A DNA stretch of 40,295 nucleotides from Stentor coeruleus. Taxonomy: Eukaryota > Ciliophora > Heterotrichea > Heterotrichida > Stentoridae. The DNA lies in contig MPUH01000683.1 in assembly GCA_001970955.1 (NCBI GenBank), positions 1 to 40,295 on the forward strand, in the 5' to 3' direction. Position 1 is the first letter of the stretch. The number at the start of each line of letters is the position of its first letter. The notes under the pieces were generated by a model. That model ran no database searches and had not been told where the DNA came from. It saw nothing but the letters and a program-made list of their open reading frames with translations. The position numbers and the translations under genes were made by a program. Below, one piece after another: positions 1-9,019 of the stretch.

Positions 1-14
1 CCCTAACACCCTAA
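1..14. repeat. Telomere end, CCCTAACA-type repeat
   Basis: The window opens with one full CCCTAACA unit followed by CCCTAA, after which the sequence becomes ordinary AT-rich DNA. A permutation of CCCTAACA is the telomere unit known for heterotrich ciliates (Stentor, Blepharisma). Its position at base 1 with the C-rich strand reading inward fits a left chromosome end with the telomere trimmed by assembly. Only 1.75 units are visible, so this rests on position and sequence together. Confidence 0.75.
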
Positions 15-37
15 GATTATTACTTAATATGAAAAAA

Positions 38-841
38 CTAACAAAATATTTTAAAAACTAGAAAAACTAATAAATGATACTTAAAACATAAAATAAAAAC
101 AAATCTTTTAAACTCTGTTAATAATCGAAATCTTTCTTGTTTTCTTTCAATTATATCTTTGATGCAATTATAACACGATTCACATTCCCCAGCGCATGTC
201 TTCTGAAACCCTCTCGAGTCTCTTTTATTATCGCATCTTGGGCAATTCTTGCTATATATTTTCAATAATTCCTCTTCATTCATATCCGATTCAACAATTG
301 ATCTAATGATAGGTTCTGATTCAAGATCAAACTGATTATTACAATTCTGACAAGCATTATCATGTTCACGAGGATTAAATTTTTTTCTAATACATGGAGT
401 GCAAATAACACAGCCTGGATGAGTTGATAAAAGACAAAAGTTCATTTTATCCTTTTTACTATCGCAAACTATGCATGTTCTTTTCATTTCTTGCATTCTT
501 TTATGAGCATTTACAATGATTGTCCTGTATTTAGGGTTTATTGATCTTCCATCAGTACAACATGCATTATTAGGATCCCACATGTCTTCCATAGCTAATT
601 CAAAATAACATTCAACGCAATGATTGTTCCCACACTCTAGTTTAACTTTTGAATCTGAATGACCTTTGATTTTATGCATAAGGTTAACTAGTTCGCCAAT
701 GTTCTTAAATGTTCTAACTTTAGCATAACTTTTATATAACCTTGTCAGTTCTTCTCTCTGAATTTCGATAGGAATACCTTCTTCAAAAACAAACTTAGAA
801 AGCAATTGGACTAAGTTCTCAAGTTCTGGTAGTGGGTCCAT
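38..841 (-). CDS. Cys-rich RING-like zinc-binding protein, telomere-proximal
   Basis: This 267-aa protein has no family I can name. The N-terminal 65 residues are helical and charged. From about residue 68 there are repeated Cys pairs: CGNNHCVEC, CIVC, CVICTPC, CQNC, CPRC and CESCYNC. They resemble RING or other cross-braced zinc folds, so a ubiquitin-ligase or adaptor role is possible but inferred. The start is ATGG, preceded by TATAAT-rich sequence. The last 24 residues are hydrophobic and AT-coded, with no 15-nt intron visible that would replace them. They are either a C-terminal membrane tail or read-through into what was once 3' flank. The stop (TAG) lies about 24 nt from the telomere repeat. 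The gene is divergent from the next gene, with 108 bp between the starts. Confidence 0.7.
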   Translation of the reverse strand: MDPLPELENLVQLLSKFVFEEGIPIEIQREELTRLYKSYAKVRTFKNIGELVNLMHKIKGHSDSKVKLECGNNHCVECYFELAMEDMWDPNNACCTDGRSINPKYRTIIVNAHKRMQEMKRTCIVCDSKKDKMNFCLLSTHPGCVICTPCIRKKFNPREHDNACQNCNNQFDLESEPIIRSIVESDMNEEELLKIYSKNCPRCDNKRDSRGFQKTCAGECESCYNCIKDIIERKQERFRLLTEFKRFVFILCFKYHLLVFLVFKIFC

Positions 842-949
842 TAATAAAAAATTATAGACATTTTAAGCATCTTGATTAGTTAAAAAATGGACTGATAGTC
901 ATTTTCTTGTCTGATCAAAATGATTCATCCTATATCCAGATAAATACTA
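842..949. promoter_or_regulatory. Shared divergent promoter space (108 bp)
   Basis: This gap separates the start codons of two divergent genes, so it must hold both promoters and leaders. A TATAATTTTTTATTAATGG arrangement leads into the minus-strand gene, and an AT-rich AGATAAATACTAATGG leads into the plus-strand gene. No other element was recognised. Confidence 0.45.
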
Positions 950-1276
950 ATGGAAGTCATTTTACGGAGCGAGATTTTTTACAAGTCCCCAGAGTTCCAT
1001 AATAAATTGAGAAAAGCCCTAACAGTTTGCACAGATTGCATAGTTAATACATGTGAGCAATCATCACTTGAACCATGTGTAGAGACCTGTATGAAGCCTT
1101 GTGTCGAATTTAAGCTTTCCTATGAGTCTCAAAAGAACGAACTATTAGAAAACTTGAAAAAAACCATGATATCTGAGTGTCTTCATGCTAAAGATCAAGA
1201 CTTGTGTTCAAAAAATGTTATTTCTCAATACAACGAAGGCTTATCCTCACTTTTCTCTTCTTTAACTAGCACTTAA
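950..1276 (+). CDS. Small Cys-rich protein of unknown function
   Basis: This is a 108-aa protein with an ATGG start. Residues 27-52 carry six cysteines with spacing C-x2-C-x5-C-x7-C-x3-C-x3-C, followed by two later cysteines near residues 77 and 87. There is no signal peptide or membrane segment, and most of the chain looks helical. The C-x3-C pairs recall small twin-Cys proteins of the mitochondrial intermembrane space, but the spacing does not fit a CHCH domain, so no function is assigned. The stop is only 22 nt before the next gene's start, so the downstream promoter must be very short or overlap this gene. Confidence 0.65.
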   Translation: MEVILRSEIFYKSPEFHNKLRKALTVCTDCIVNTCEQSSLEPCVETCMKPCVEFKLSYESQKNELLENLKKTMISECLHAKDQDLCSKNVISQYNEGLSSLFSSLTST

Positions 1277-1298
1277 TATTTCCTTCATAATAATTACG

Positions 1299-4200
1299 AT
1301 GGTTGAGAGCTTCTATGCAGGGAAAAATATTCTCATAACTGGATGCACCGGCTTCGTAGGGAAAGTCCTTCTTGAAAAAATCCTTTTTTCCATACCTCAA
1401 GTATCACAAATATATGTATTTGTGAGACCTAAAAAAGGGAGCAGCATCCATGAACGATTTCAGAAAGAAATTATTGAATCACCCTGCTTTGATCGACTTA
1501 AGAAAATGTATTCAAACTTCGACTCTTATATTATGCCTAAACTCATCCCAGTGAGTGGAGATATGCTGAAAAAAGGTTTGGATTTATCAGAAGAAGATTT
1601 TCTGATGCTTAAAAACAATGTAAACATAGTTATAAACTCCGCAGCTTCAGTTGATTTTAATCAAAGATTAGATCAAGCTTTACAGATAAATACTCTAGGT
1701 ACATTAAGAGTAGTTGAACTTGCTAAACAATGTCGAAATCTTCATGCTTTTGTCCAAATATCTACTGCATATGTGAATTGTGATAAGGAGGGCTGGATAC
1801 AAGAAAAAGTCTACCCATATCCTGGAGACCCACAAGAAAAGCTTAAAGAGCTTTTGTCGATTCCAGTTGAGATTATCGAAAAACAGACTCTTANCAAGAA
1901 AAGCTTAAAGAGCTTTTGTCGATTCCAGTTGAGATTATCGAAAAACAGACTCTTAGTATATTAGGAAAATACCCTAATACTTATACATATACTAAGTGTC
2001 TTACTGAACGAATTTTAACGAAGGAGGCTCAAGGATTACCATTGTGTATTGTCAGACCAACTATTATTGGAGGAAGCTGGAAGGAACCATATCCTGGATG
2101 GGTTGATAGTGTATCTGCAGCTGGAGTTTTCTATTTAAGTATAGGCTTAGGAGTTATTAAAGTTGTCTTGGGAAACCAAAACTTTATTGGAGATCAGATA
2201 CCAGTAGACTGCGTAGTTAATTGTGTCATTGTTGCTGCTGCATATGCTTGTAAAATTGGTAGATTACCTGTTATACATATAGGCACTAGTGCTAGAAACC
2301 CTGTAACATGGAAAAATTGTAATAATGTTATTAGTGCGTATTGGAATCGTTACCCAACAGAGAAACGTATTGGTCGATGCAATTTTACTATTGCTTCTAA
2401 TTATACAGTTTACAAAGGGCTGAAGTATTTTAGAAGAGAACTTCCAGCTTCAATTCTCAATACAGTAGCGAAAGTTACAGGAATACCTTCATTAGTGAAA
2501 GGTTCACAAAAAATTAAAAAACTTATTCAGAGAGAAAGTATGCTTTCAGGAATATTCTCACATTTTACTATGCATGAATGGATTTTTGAGTCACAACAAG
2601 TTGTAGAATTACTTAAAGTTATGTCTCCAAGAGATATACAGATTTTTGACTTTGATGTGACTACACTTGACTGGAGACTTTATTTAACAAATTATGCACA
2701 AGGGCTTAAAAAAAATATACTTAAAGAAAAAGTTGAAACACCTGATGAGCCACATGCATTAGACCTTATTTCTGAATTTAAATATTATTCATATTTTTCT
2801 GATATAAAATGGGCTTATAATACTGGAAAAAATACAAAAACCAGAGATATAAAAGAGATGAGATCTTTAATAGTTAATGCTCCAAGAGTGAAAAAAGTGA
2901 TTGAAGAATTAACAACACAGAAAAAAAACCCTCTTACAATTAGACAGGCTAATACTCAAGCATTAGAGATTATTGATGTAATGATAAGTGATTTGAGGAT
3001 GCCAGTTGTTAGAATGTTTGCCTGGGGACTAAGAAAGTTCTGGAGAGCTATTTATGAAAAAGTTGTGGTTAATCATAATCAACTGAATGAGATAGCCAAG
3101 ATAATAAACAATAGCAATATTCCTGTGGTTATTTTACCTAGTCATAGAAGCTATATTGATTTTTTAATCGTTTCTTATTTGTTTTTCAGCTTTGGTATAA
3201 AGATGCCTTATATTGCTGCAGCTGATGATTTTTTAGAGATTTTACTCGTAAATAAGCTATTCAAATATTCTGGAGCATTTTATATCAAACGTGGTAAAGG
3301 TAGTGATTCTCTCTATACAGCAATCCTTTCAGAATATGTCCAACAATTACTTAAAGATCAGCAAGTGGTTGAATTTTTTATTGAAGGAACCAGAAGCAGA
3401 TCAGGAAAGACAGCTCCACCAAAAGTTGGCATGCTTTCAATGTGTGCTGAAACTTTTTATCAAGGTACAGTACCTGATGTTAAGTTTCTACCTATAACTA
3501 TTAACTATGATAGAGTTTTAGAAGGAGAAACATTTCCTTTAGAGTTATTAGGAGAAGAAAAAGTTCGAGAGTCATTATCAAGAATAATCAAAGCTGTGAA
3601 AATCCTTAGTATGAACTTTGGGAAAATTCATATTGTTATTGGTGACTTGATTTCGCTTAAAGATTTTAGTGGAAGTTTAGAATTAGATCCTGTTTCAAAT
3701 GAGTCTCATAGGATCCCTGTAACTAAGAAGCTTAGCCAGGAAGTAGTATTAAGACTACAAGAAAGTCTGGCTATTTTAGCTAGTACATTAGTAGCTGCTG
3801 TACTTATGATGCATAGAAGAGGAGTATCAGAAGATGAGCTTATAAAAAAAGTTGAATGGCTGAGAGATGAAGTCAAATTCAGAGGATATATAGTAGCTGG
3901 TCTAGGTGCAGGAAATGCATCGATAGCTGTAAGAAATGCTCTGAACCATCTAGGATCAGTTGTTAGGCATAAAAAAGATCTTTTCGAACCTAGTGTAACT
4001 GTGGAAAGTGATTATCAGAATATATTAATGCTTTCATATTATAGAAATTCACTACATTTCATTTTTGCATTGGAAGCTATTGTAGCATGTGCGCTTTTTA
4101 GTTTTGGTGAGAAACTGGCTTGGGGTGAAGGTGTTCAAAAGAAAAGACTTATGGAAGAAATTATTTTCCTGTGTGCTTTATTAGAATCTGAATATTACTT

Positions 4201-4729
4201 AAGGGAAACTATTCGCAGTCCAGAATCCCAGGCTAAAGCTATAGAAATTCTTATCAAACGAGGAGTAATTGAAGAAATCAATGACAAATATCGTATAATT
4301 CGTTCAGGAGAATTAGGAATAACTTTTCTTTGCAGTCTTATCTGGCCATCATTAGATACATATTGGATAGTTATTACATTTTCTAGTGCTTTACGATATA
4401 GGGATCCACTTCCTTACAAAAAATTCTTTCAAAGTGTCCAATGGTTCGCTGAAAATTTGTTTGAAGATAGGTCAATTCTTTATTATGAATCTTGCTCACA
4501 GGATAATATAAAAAGAGCTATTAGCAATTATGAGAATATGAAAATTTTAGAAAGAAGTCCAGTTGGAATGGTTTTTACTGAGGATTACTTGAAAGATGAA
4601 ATTAAAAGCCAAGAACTTTTAGATCATATAAATACATTTAGAAAGATATCGCTTATTAAGATGGTAAATCAGCATGATAATTTCAAACAAGCTCTGCTAC
4701 CTGAGTTTCCTGATATGCCTAAACTTTAA
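1299..4729 (+). CDS. FARAT: Bifunctional fatty acyl-CoA reductase / DHAP acyltransferase (FARAT), interrupted by an assembly duplication
   Basis: This enzyme would supply both starting materials of ether-lipid synthesis: fatty alcohol from acyl-CoA and acyl-DHAP. A protein of this layout is known from Tetrahymena. Once the 62-nt artefact at 1894-1955 is removed, the gene is a single 1,122-aa frame. Residues 10-260 form the NAD(P)-binding reductase domain (TGCTGFVG near 14-21; Y-x3-K in YTYTK near 209-213). A sterile-type C-terminal reductase domain follows, to about residue 430. The acyltransferase half carries SHRSYIDF near 593 (H-x4-D catalytic pair) and EGTRSRSGK near 674, typical of GNPAT/PlsB enzymes. 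The long C-terminal region matches the GNPAT tail in character. The protein ends in PKL, a plausible non-canonical PTS1, consistent with a peroxisomal site. The ATGG start lies 22 nt after the previous stop. Confidence 0.92.
1833..1955. repeat. 61-nt direct duplication across a single N (assembly join)
   Basis: Bases 1833-1893 and 1895-1955 are identical and flank one N at 1894. The duplication shifts the FARAT reading frame. Removing one copy plus the N (62 nt) puts both halves in the same frame with no residue lost. This is the pattern left when two overlapping contigs are abutted instead of merged. Confidence 0.95.
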
Positions 4730-5865
4730 TATCAGTTACTTAATGACTAATGTTAACTAGATTACTCTTAAATTTCGTATTTTTAAGTTTTAAATGGATA
4801 TTAAAATAAAAGATATTATTTTTTGTAAATTTTATGGTATAATTTAATTATAGGCAGAATTACATATTGCATATAGATATACTAGAATCAACAAACAATA
4901 CCTGATTGATACCAGACTACTATCAGATTGCCATCTATATGCCACATATACACTACTCATCTATCATCTGTCTACAATCTATCTTCTTATTTATAGATTA
5001 ATCATAATTAATAGTTAGTAAAAATAATCTATTTGATATATTTGAAGTTCCGGGTGAAAGGAATAAGAAAAAATGAAATACAAGGAATATAAATAATAAA
5101 AGTAAAGATATTAAGCAATAGCAAGGAATAAATAGCAACGACGCTAAGGAACGCATATGGTATCAGGACTTCAAGAAAATGCAAATAATAGGAGAAAATT
5201 AAGCAATATGATAAGTATTGAGTATGAACATTTTCCAAACAATTTCTTATGTTTTCAGAATCTTTTTAATCAATTACGAAATCCAAGCAAGCATATGCTA
5301 ATAAAATTATTTAAGTCTCTCGAGCATCGCTATACTTAATTATTAAATCTCTGGGCCTTTCTTTAGACCTATTGTATGAAAAATAGTTTCTTATAAATAT
5401 CCGCAATATTTTGATAAATATTTTTTGAATGATATAACTACCAGATTTTCCTTATTATTTATATAATATGCTAATCTTAAGTTAGTTAAAATACTTGATG
5501 GAAATTATAAAATATTATATTCTCTATTATTTTACAAGAATTCACACAAAATATCCTGCTGAAAATAAATTTCATCAAATAACCTGAAAATTTACTTGTT
5601 GAATAGCGAAATTTAAAATTTTATTAAATAGAAGTAAAGTTATTTTTTCCAAGTATACCCAAGTTTAATTTATTATAAACAAATCTAGTAAGAGTTTAAT
5701 CCATAATAATTGTGCATATTTTACATGAAAATGATTACCCCTTAATCTTATAATAATTTCCATATTAAAACCTACACTTATTTTGTATTCACCATTTTTT
5801 GCCTAATAAATTATGCACTAATAAACTTATAAAATGATGAATTATGATTTTAATTTTAAATAATC
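4730..5865. other. AT-rich intergenic region, no supported gene
   Basis: This 1.1-kb gap lies between FARAT and the acylated protein gene. A 60-codon ORF at 5157-5339 (plus) starts ATGG and has fairly gene-like codons, but has no recognisable domain and no TATA-like leader. It could be a small gene or a remnant. An antisense ORF at 5029-5238 is low-complexity and hydrophobic. No tRNA, hairpin terminator or repeat was recognised. Confidence 0.5.
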
Positions 5866-6825
5866 ATGGGATGTGTCTCTAGCAAAAATTTAAACTCCGG
5901 CATTATAGTCATGTATAATGGAAGCATTATAGAGCTAAAAGGCCAAGAATATAACTATTCAAGATTACTTGAATTAGTATCCCAAAGAACTGAAAAGAAA
6001 TCTCAAGTACTTTCAATTTCAAATTCAGGCAACGCTTTTCGAATAAAAGATGAAAATGACCTTAACAGTCTAAAGGTTGCTAAAAGAATGGCTGGACGTA
6101 TCCTTCTTATGGTAGCCCCTGAAGATCTTTCTGATATTTTTAATTTGTCACTTGTAAAGGATAAGAAGCTTGATAAAGGTTTTGAGACTATCAACATCAA
6201 ATGTCAGTCTATGCTTAAAATCATAGCAGCTTTTGATAAAAACTTTAACCGATTTGTCCTTTCACTTTCAGTACTATTTGTAAGAAGTTGTAATATTACT
6301 ACCACAATGACTTCGTTAATTGTAATTTTAACCCCTTATTTACAAGAGATAACAAGCGACCCTCCGTATATAAAAATCCCTGAACAAATGAAGTCGCTTA
6401 TGCCTCAAAAACTAAGAGAAATCCTTACTTTATGGGAAAAAGTTTTATCAAACCTTGAAAAAATCGAAGAGCATCTGCATACTTTAGACAATAATTTAAC
6501 ATTTCTCTTAGGTGGACGTACTGATAAGCGTCTTGAAATTATCAAAGGTAATTCTGTACTTAACCTTCAAGCATACAAAATCGCTGAAAACAACGTAAAA
6601 GTTCACAAATCCTTAGAAAGAGTTAAAGATATCGAATCAAAAATTGCATACTTCAAAGATAGTGTAATCCAATCAATCAACATACACAGTGATCGCCGAG
6701 TCCAAATTGTAAAACGTATAACTTTGATTAATGAAAAATGTGTCATAGAAAGTCCTCATCAGATATCATGGATTTTTGGCCTTGGAGATTATGCTACAAT
6801 TCCATCTGACATAAGATTTTATTAA
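5866..6825 (+). CDS. Putative N-acylated protein with PB1-like N-terminus
   Basis: This is a 319-aa protein of unknown function. It begins MGCVSSK, a strong dual-acylation signal: Gly2 for myristate, Cys3 for palmitate and Ser6 as the favoured residue. That predicts anchoring to the cytoplasmic face of a membrane. Residues 12-88 look like a PB1 or ubiquitin-like fold (beta strands around IIVMYNG and GRILLMVAPED), although no conserved PB1 lysine or OPCA motif is clear. The rest is helical, with a coiled-coil-prone stretch at about 175-270. The ATGG start follows TTTTAAATAATC. The family is not recognised; the acylation call comes from motif rules and the membrane location is inferred. Confidence 0.72.
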   Translation: MGCVSSKNLNSGIIVMYNGSIIELKGQEYNYSRLLELVSQRTEKKSQVLSISNSGNAFRIKDENDLNSLKVAKRMAGRILLMVAPEDLSDIFNLSLVKDKKLDKGFETINIKCQSMLKIIAAFDKNFNRFVLSLSVLFVRSCNITTTMTSLIVILTPYLQEITSDPPYIKIPEQMKSLMPQKLREILTLWEKVLSNLEKIEEHLHTLDNNLTFLLGGRTDKRLEIIKGNSVLNLQAYKIAENNVKVHKSLERVKDIESKIAYFKDSVIQSINIHSDRRVQIVKRITLINEKCVIESPHQISWIFGLGDYATIPSDIRFY

Positions 6826-6872
6826 GTTTAGAATTCATATCGATTAAAAATCTTTATCTAAGTAAGTTTTAG

Positions 6873-7049
6873 TTATTTCCCTTTATATGAGATTCTTGAA
6901 GTCTTAACTCCAGCAACAGTGCATATTTCTTCAAGAGAACTATTAATACTCTTAAGCATTTCTTTTTGGCCTAAAAGTCTCTCCTGAATTTCCTGAGTTT
7001 TTTTGTCAATAGTCTCCTTTATAAGTGTTTTAATTTGGTCAGAGTCCAT
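6873..7049 (-). CDS. 58-aa coiled-coil small protein
   Basis: This short frame starts at an ATGG codon (7047-7049) and encodes MDSDQIKTLIKETIDKK followed by a helical, charged segment and a basic end (RISYKGK). Heptad-like hydrophobic spacing over residues 6-45 suggests a short coiled coil, as in small subunits of larger complexes. No family is recognised. Support comes from balanced codons, the ATGG start, and placement in the compact gene order: 47 nt from the previous gene's stop and 19 bp from the eL13 start. A longer frame would need a TTG start, which I reject. Confidence 0.55.
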   Translation of the reverse strand: MDSDQIKTLIKETIDKKTQEIQERLLGQKEMLKSINSSLEEICTVAGVKTSRISYKGK

Positions 7050-7068
7050 ATTATATCTGCCATATAAA
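7050..7068. promoter_or_regulatory. 19-bp divergent promoter between the 58-aa gene and eL13
   Basis: The two ATG codons lie back to back with only 19 bp between them, containing CATATAAA directly before the eL13 ATGG. A ribosomal protein gene is normally highly expressed, so either the promoter extends into the neighbour's coding region or this short TATA-like box is enough. The role is inferred from spacing. Confidence 0.45.
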
Positions 7069-7500
7069 ATGGTTAAGCATAACAACGTGGTTCCAAATGG
7101 TCACTTTCGTAAGGATTGGATGCGTTATGTCAAGACTTGGTTCAACCAAGCTGGACGCAAGTTAAGACGAAGAAGAGCTCGCAGTCTAAAACTTGCTGAA
7201 AATGCTCCTAATCCTCTTAAAGCTCTCAGACCCTTGGTCCAAGGACAGACTATTAAGTACTGCGGAACAACGAAAAAAGGTAGAGGATTTTCTCTTCAAG
7301 AACTCAAACAAGCAGGACTTACAGCTCAGTTTGCTAGGACTGTTGGTGTGAGGGTAGACCATAGAAGAAGAAACAAAAGTGCTGAAACTTTGCAAAGGAA
7401 TGTTGAACAACTCAAGCTTTATAAATCTAAACTTACTCTGTATCCTCTCAAGCCTAACAAGCCTAAGAAAGGACAAGTTAACGACACTATACAGAGTTAA
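7069..7500 (+). CDS. RPL13: Large-subunit ribosomal protein eL13, short C-terminus
   Basis: This 143-aa protein matches the core of eukaryotic eL13. It shows HFRKDWMRYVKTWFNQ near the N-terminus, GRGFSLQELKQAGL near residue 80, VDHRRRNKSAETLQRNV, and a LYPLKPNKPKKG segment. eL13 binds 28S rRNA in the 60S subunit. Human and yeast eL13 are about 200-211 aa, and the match stops just after KPKKG. The C-terminal helical extension of about 60 residues is absent, and neither the remaining frame nor a tested 16-nt GT..AG splice restores it. The start is taken at ATGG after CATATAAA, not at an upstream non-ATG codon. The gene is certain; the short end is unusual. Confidence 0.93.
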   Translation: MVKHNNVVPNGHFRKDWMRYVKTWFNQAGRKLRRRRARSLKLAENAPNPLKALRPLVQGQTIKYCGTTKKGRGFSLQELKQAGLTAQFARTVGVRVDHRRRNKSAETLQRNVEQLKLYKSKLTLYPLKPNKPKKGQVNDTIQS

Positions 7501-7796
7501 CTAATAGATAGTTAAGAATATGATTTTTATACATTTAGAGGGCTTTAGAAAATTTGGTGTGATGTAAATATATGAATTGGAGGAATAAAAACGCTAAGTG
7601 TATTTTATAATTTGAGATGAGAATTTTACAAATGAGATTTTTTATTGGGAGGCCATTATTGAATAAAGAGGATAACAATATTTTTTGATATTTCATTGTA
7701 GGAATAATCTTAGGCTTATAGTATATTCATTATCATAACTATATTCTCTCTTATTTTCCTAAAGAGATTTACTTTCAATATCATTAGCCTACTTTA

Positions 7797-8657
7797 CTAA
7801 GCTGACTGCCAGTTAGCAGCTCTTTCTTGATAGTCATGAACTAATTCCTTTAGATTCTTAAGTGCATCTCTTGGATTCAACCCTTTAGGACAAGTAGCAG
7901 TACAAGTCCCAATTTGATAGCATTTCTTCACAGCAAAGTCTCCTGAGAGTTTCTTTAATCTATCATCAGTAAATTCATCTCTAGAATCAATAATCCATCT
8001 ATAAGCTTGTTGTAAAATAGCTGGTCCAAGATAAACATTTTGATTCCACCAATAAGATGGGCACATAGTACTACAACAAGCACAAAGCACACATTCATAA
8101 AGTCCATCAAGTTTAGCTCTATCTTCCATTGATTGATAATATTCTTTACTTCCTGGAACTTTTGGCTCTTTTCTCTTAAGCCAAGGGTCAATAGCTTTAT
8201 ATTGGTTATAGAAGTTAGTCATATCAACAACTAAATCTTTAACAATTGGCATTCTAACAAGTGGACCAATAACCATTTTTTCATTTGGAGTAAGTGGTGA
8301 TATACAAGCTAGAGAATTAAGCCCATTTATATGCATAGAGCAGGAACCACAAATTCCTTCTCTGCAAGATCTTCTGAAAGTCAAAGTTGGATCTATTTCG
8401 TTTTTGATTTTAATCAGTGCATCAAGGACCATAGGACCGCATTGTTTTGTGTTGACCCAATAAGATTGAACAAATCTTTTTGATTGACCTTCAGACTCAG
8501 GAAGATATCTATGGATATGAAATTCAGTCCAAGTTGACTTATCAACGTTTTCTTGGGGGAATGAGTAAACGCTAGAACCGTTTATCAGAGATTTTGTTAG
8601 TACTCGAACATCGCTAAGGAAGTTGAGGCTAAACTTTGAAAATGTTCTCTTCAACAT
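7797..8657 (-). CDS. SDHB: Succinate dehydrogenase iron-sulfur subunit
   Basis: SDHB carries electrons from the flavoprotein to ubiquinone in mitochondrial complex II. The 286-aa protein has a basic, Ser-rich N-terminus (MLKRTFSKFSLNFL) fitting a mitochondrial presequence. The 2Fe-2S domain holds SCREGICGSC with a fourth Cys near residue 118 (C98, C103, C106, C118). The C-terminal domain has CVLCACCSTMCPSYWWN and CYQIGTCTATCPKGLNP, which supply the 4Fe-4S and 3Fe-4S ligands. All cluster cysteines are present and the length is close to the human protein (280). The stop is TAG. The start is not ATGG but is the only suitable Met before the presequence. Confidence 0.97.
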   Translation of the reverse strand: MLKRTFSKFSLNFLSDVRVLTKSLINGSSVYSFPQENVDKSTWTEFHIHRYLPESEGQSKRFVQSYWVNTKQCGPMVLDALIKIKNEIDPTLTFRRSCREGICGSCSMHINGLNSLACISPLTPNEKMVIGPLVRMPIVKDLVVDMTNFYNQYKAIDPWLKRKEPKVPGSKEYYQSMEDRAKLDGLYECVLCACCSTMCPSYWWNQNVYLGPAILQQAYRWIIDSRDEFTDDRLKKLSGDFAVKKCYQIGTCTATCPKGLNPRDALKNLKELVHDYQERAANWQSA

Positions 8658-9019
8658 TTTTATTATTTGAATAACTTAAATACCATATTTGGCATGCTAA
8701 GGGAATAAGCATAATTTGTAAAAGATTAATTAGAAGAAGGGATATGATAAGGTTTTAGTAAATAATATTATTCGACTAGAAATTAAGAATTATAGATGGC
8801 ACAAATTAAATCAAAATATTAAGATTCTAATACTGATTAAAAGTTTAAAGTTATAAAAGTCAAAGGTTATTTATTATTATAAAGTAATGCTATATGTAAA
8901 AAATTATTTATTATTATAAAGTAATACTCTATGTTAAAGGCTATTTATAAGCATATGCCACTGTCTATAAAGAAATTACATTAATAATGTTGTCTATTCT
9001 AAACTATAAAGTTATATAA
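8658..9019. other. AT-rich divergent intergenic region with a short direct repeat
   Basis: This gap separates the SDHB and methyltransferase starts and should hold both promoters. TATATAA directly precedes the methyltransferase ATGG. A 31-nt direct repeat is annotated separately. No other feature was seen. Confidence 0.5.
8867..8934. repeat. Imperfect 31-nt direct repeat
   Basis: Copies at 8867-8897 and 8904-8934 share TTATTTATTATTATAAAGTA and end in TATGT or CTATGT, with a few differences and a 37-nt period. The repeat sits about 90 nt upstream of the methyltransferase start and could be a local tandem duplication. No function is shown. Confidence 0.6.

Noticed and set aside
3291..3497. Open frame inside the FARAT gene
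   Set aside because: Shadow frame of the acyltransferase domain, with no domain or start context.
5029..5238. Minus-strand frame in the FARAT downstream gap
   Set aside because: Low-complexity hydrophobic translation of AT-rich DNA with no start context; overlaps the equally weak plus-strand frame at 5157.
5157..5339. 60-codon plus-strand frame starting ATGG
   Set aside because: Codons look plausible but there is no domain, no TATA-like leader and no neighbour logic; kept as a note in the intergenic entry.
7485..7560. Hidden 16-nt intron extending eL13
   Set aside because: GTTAACTAATAGATAG could be removed, but the resulting tail (IKNMIFIHLEGF) is unlike the eL13 C-terminus.
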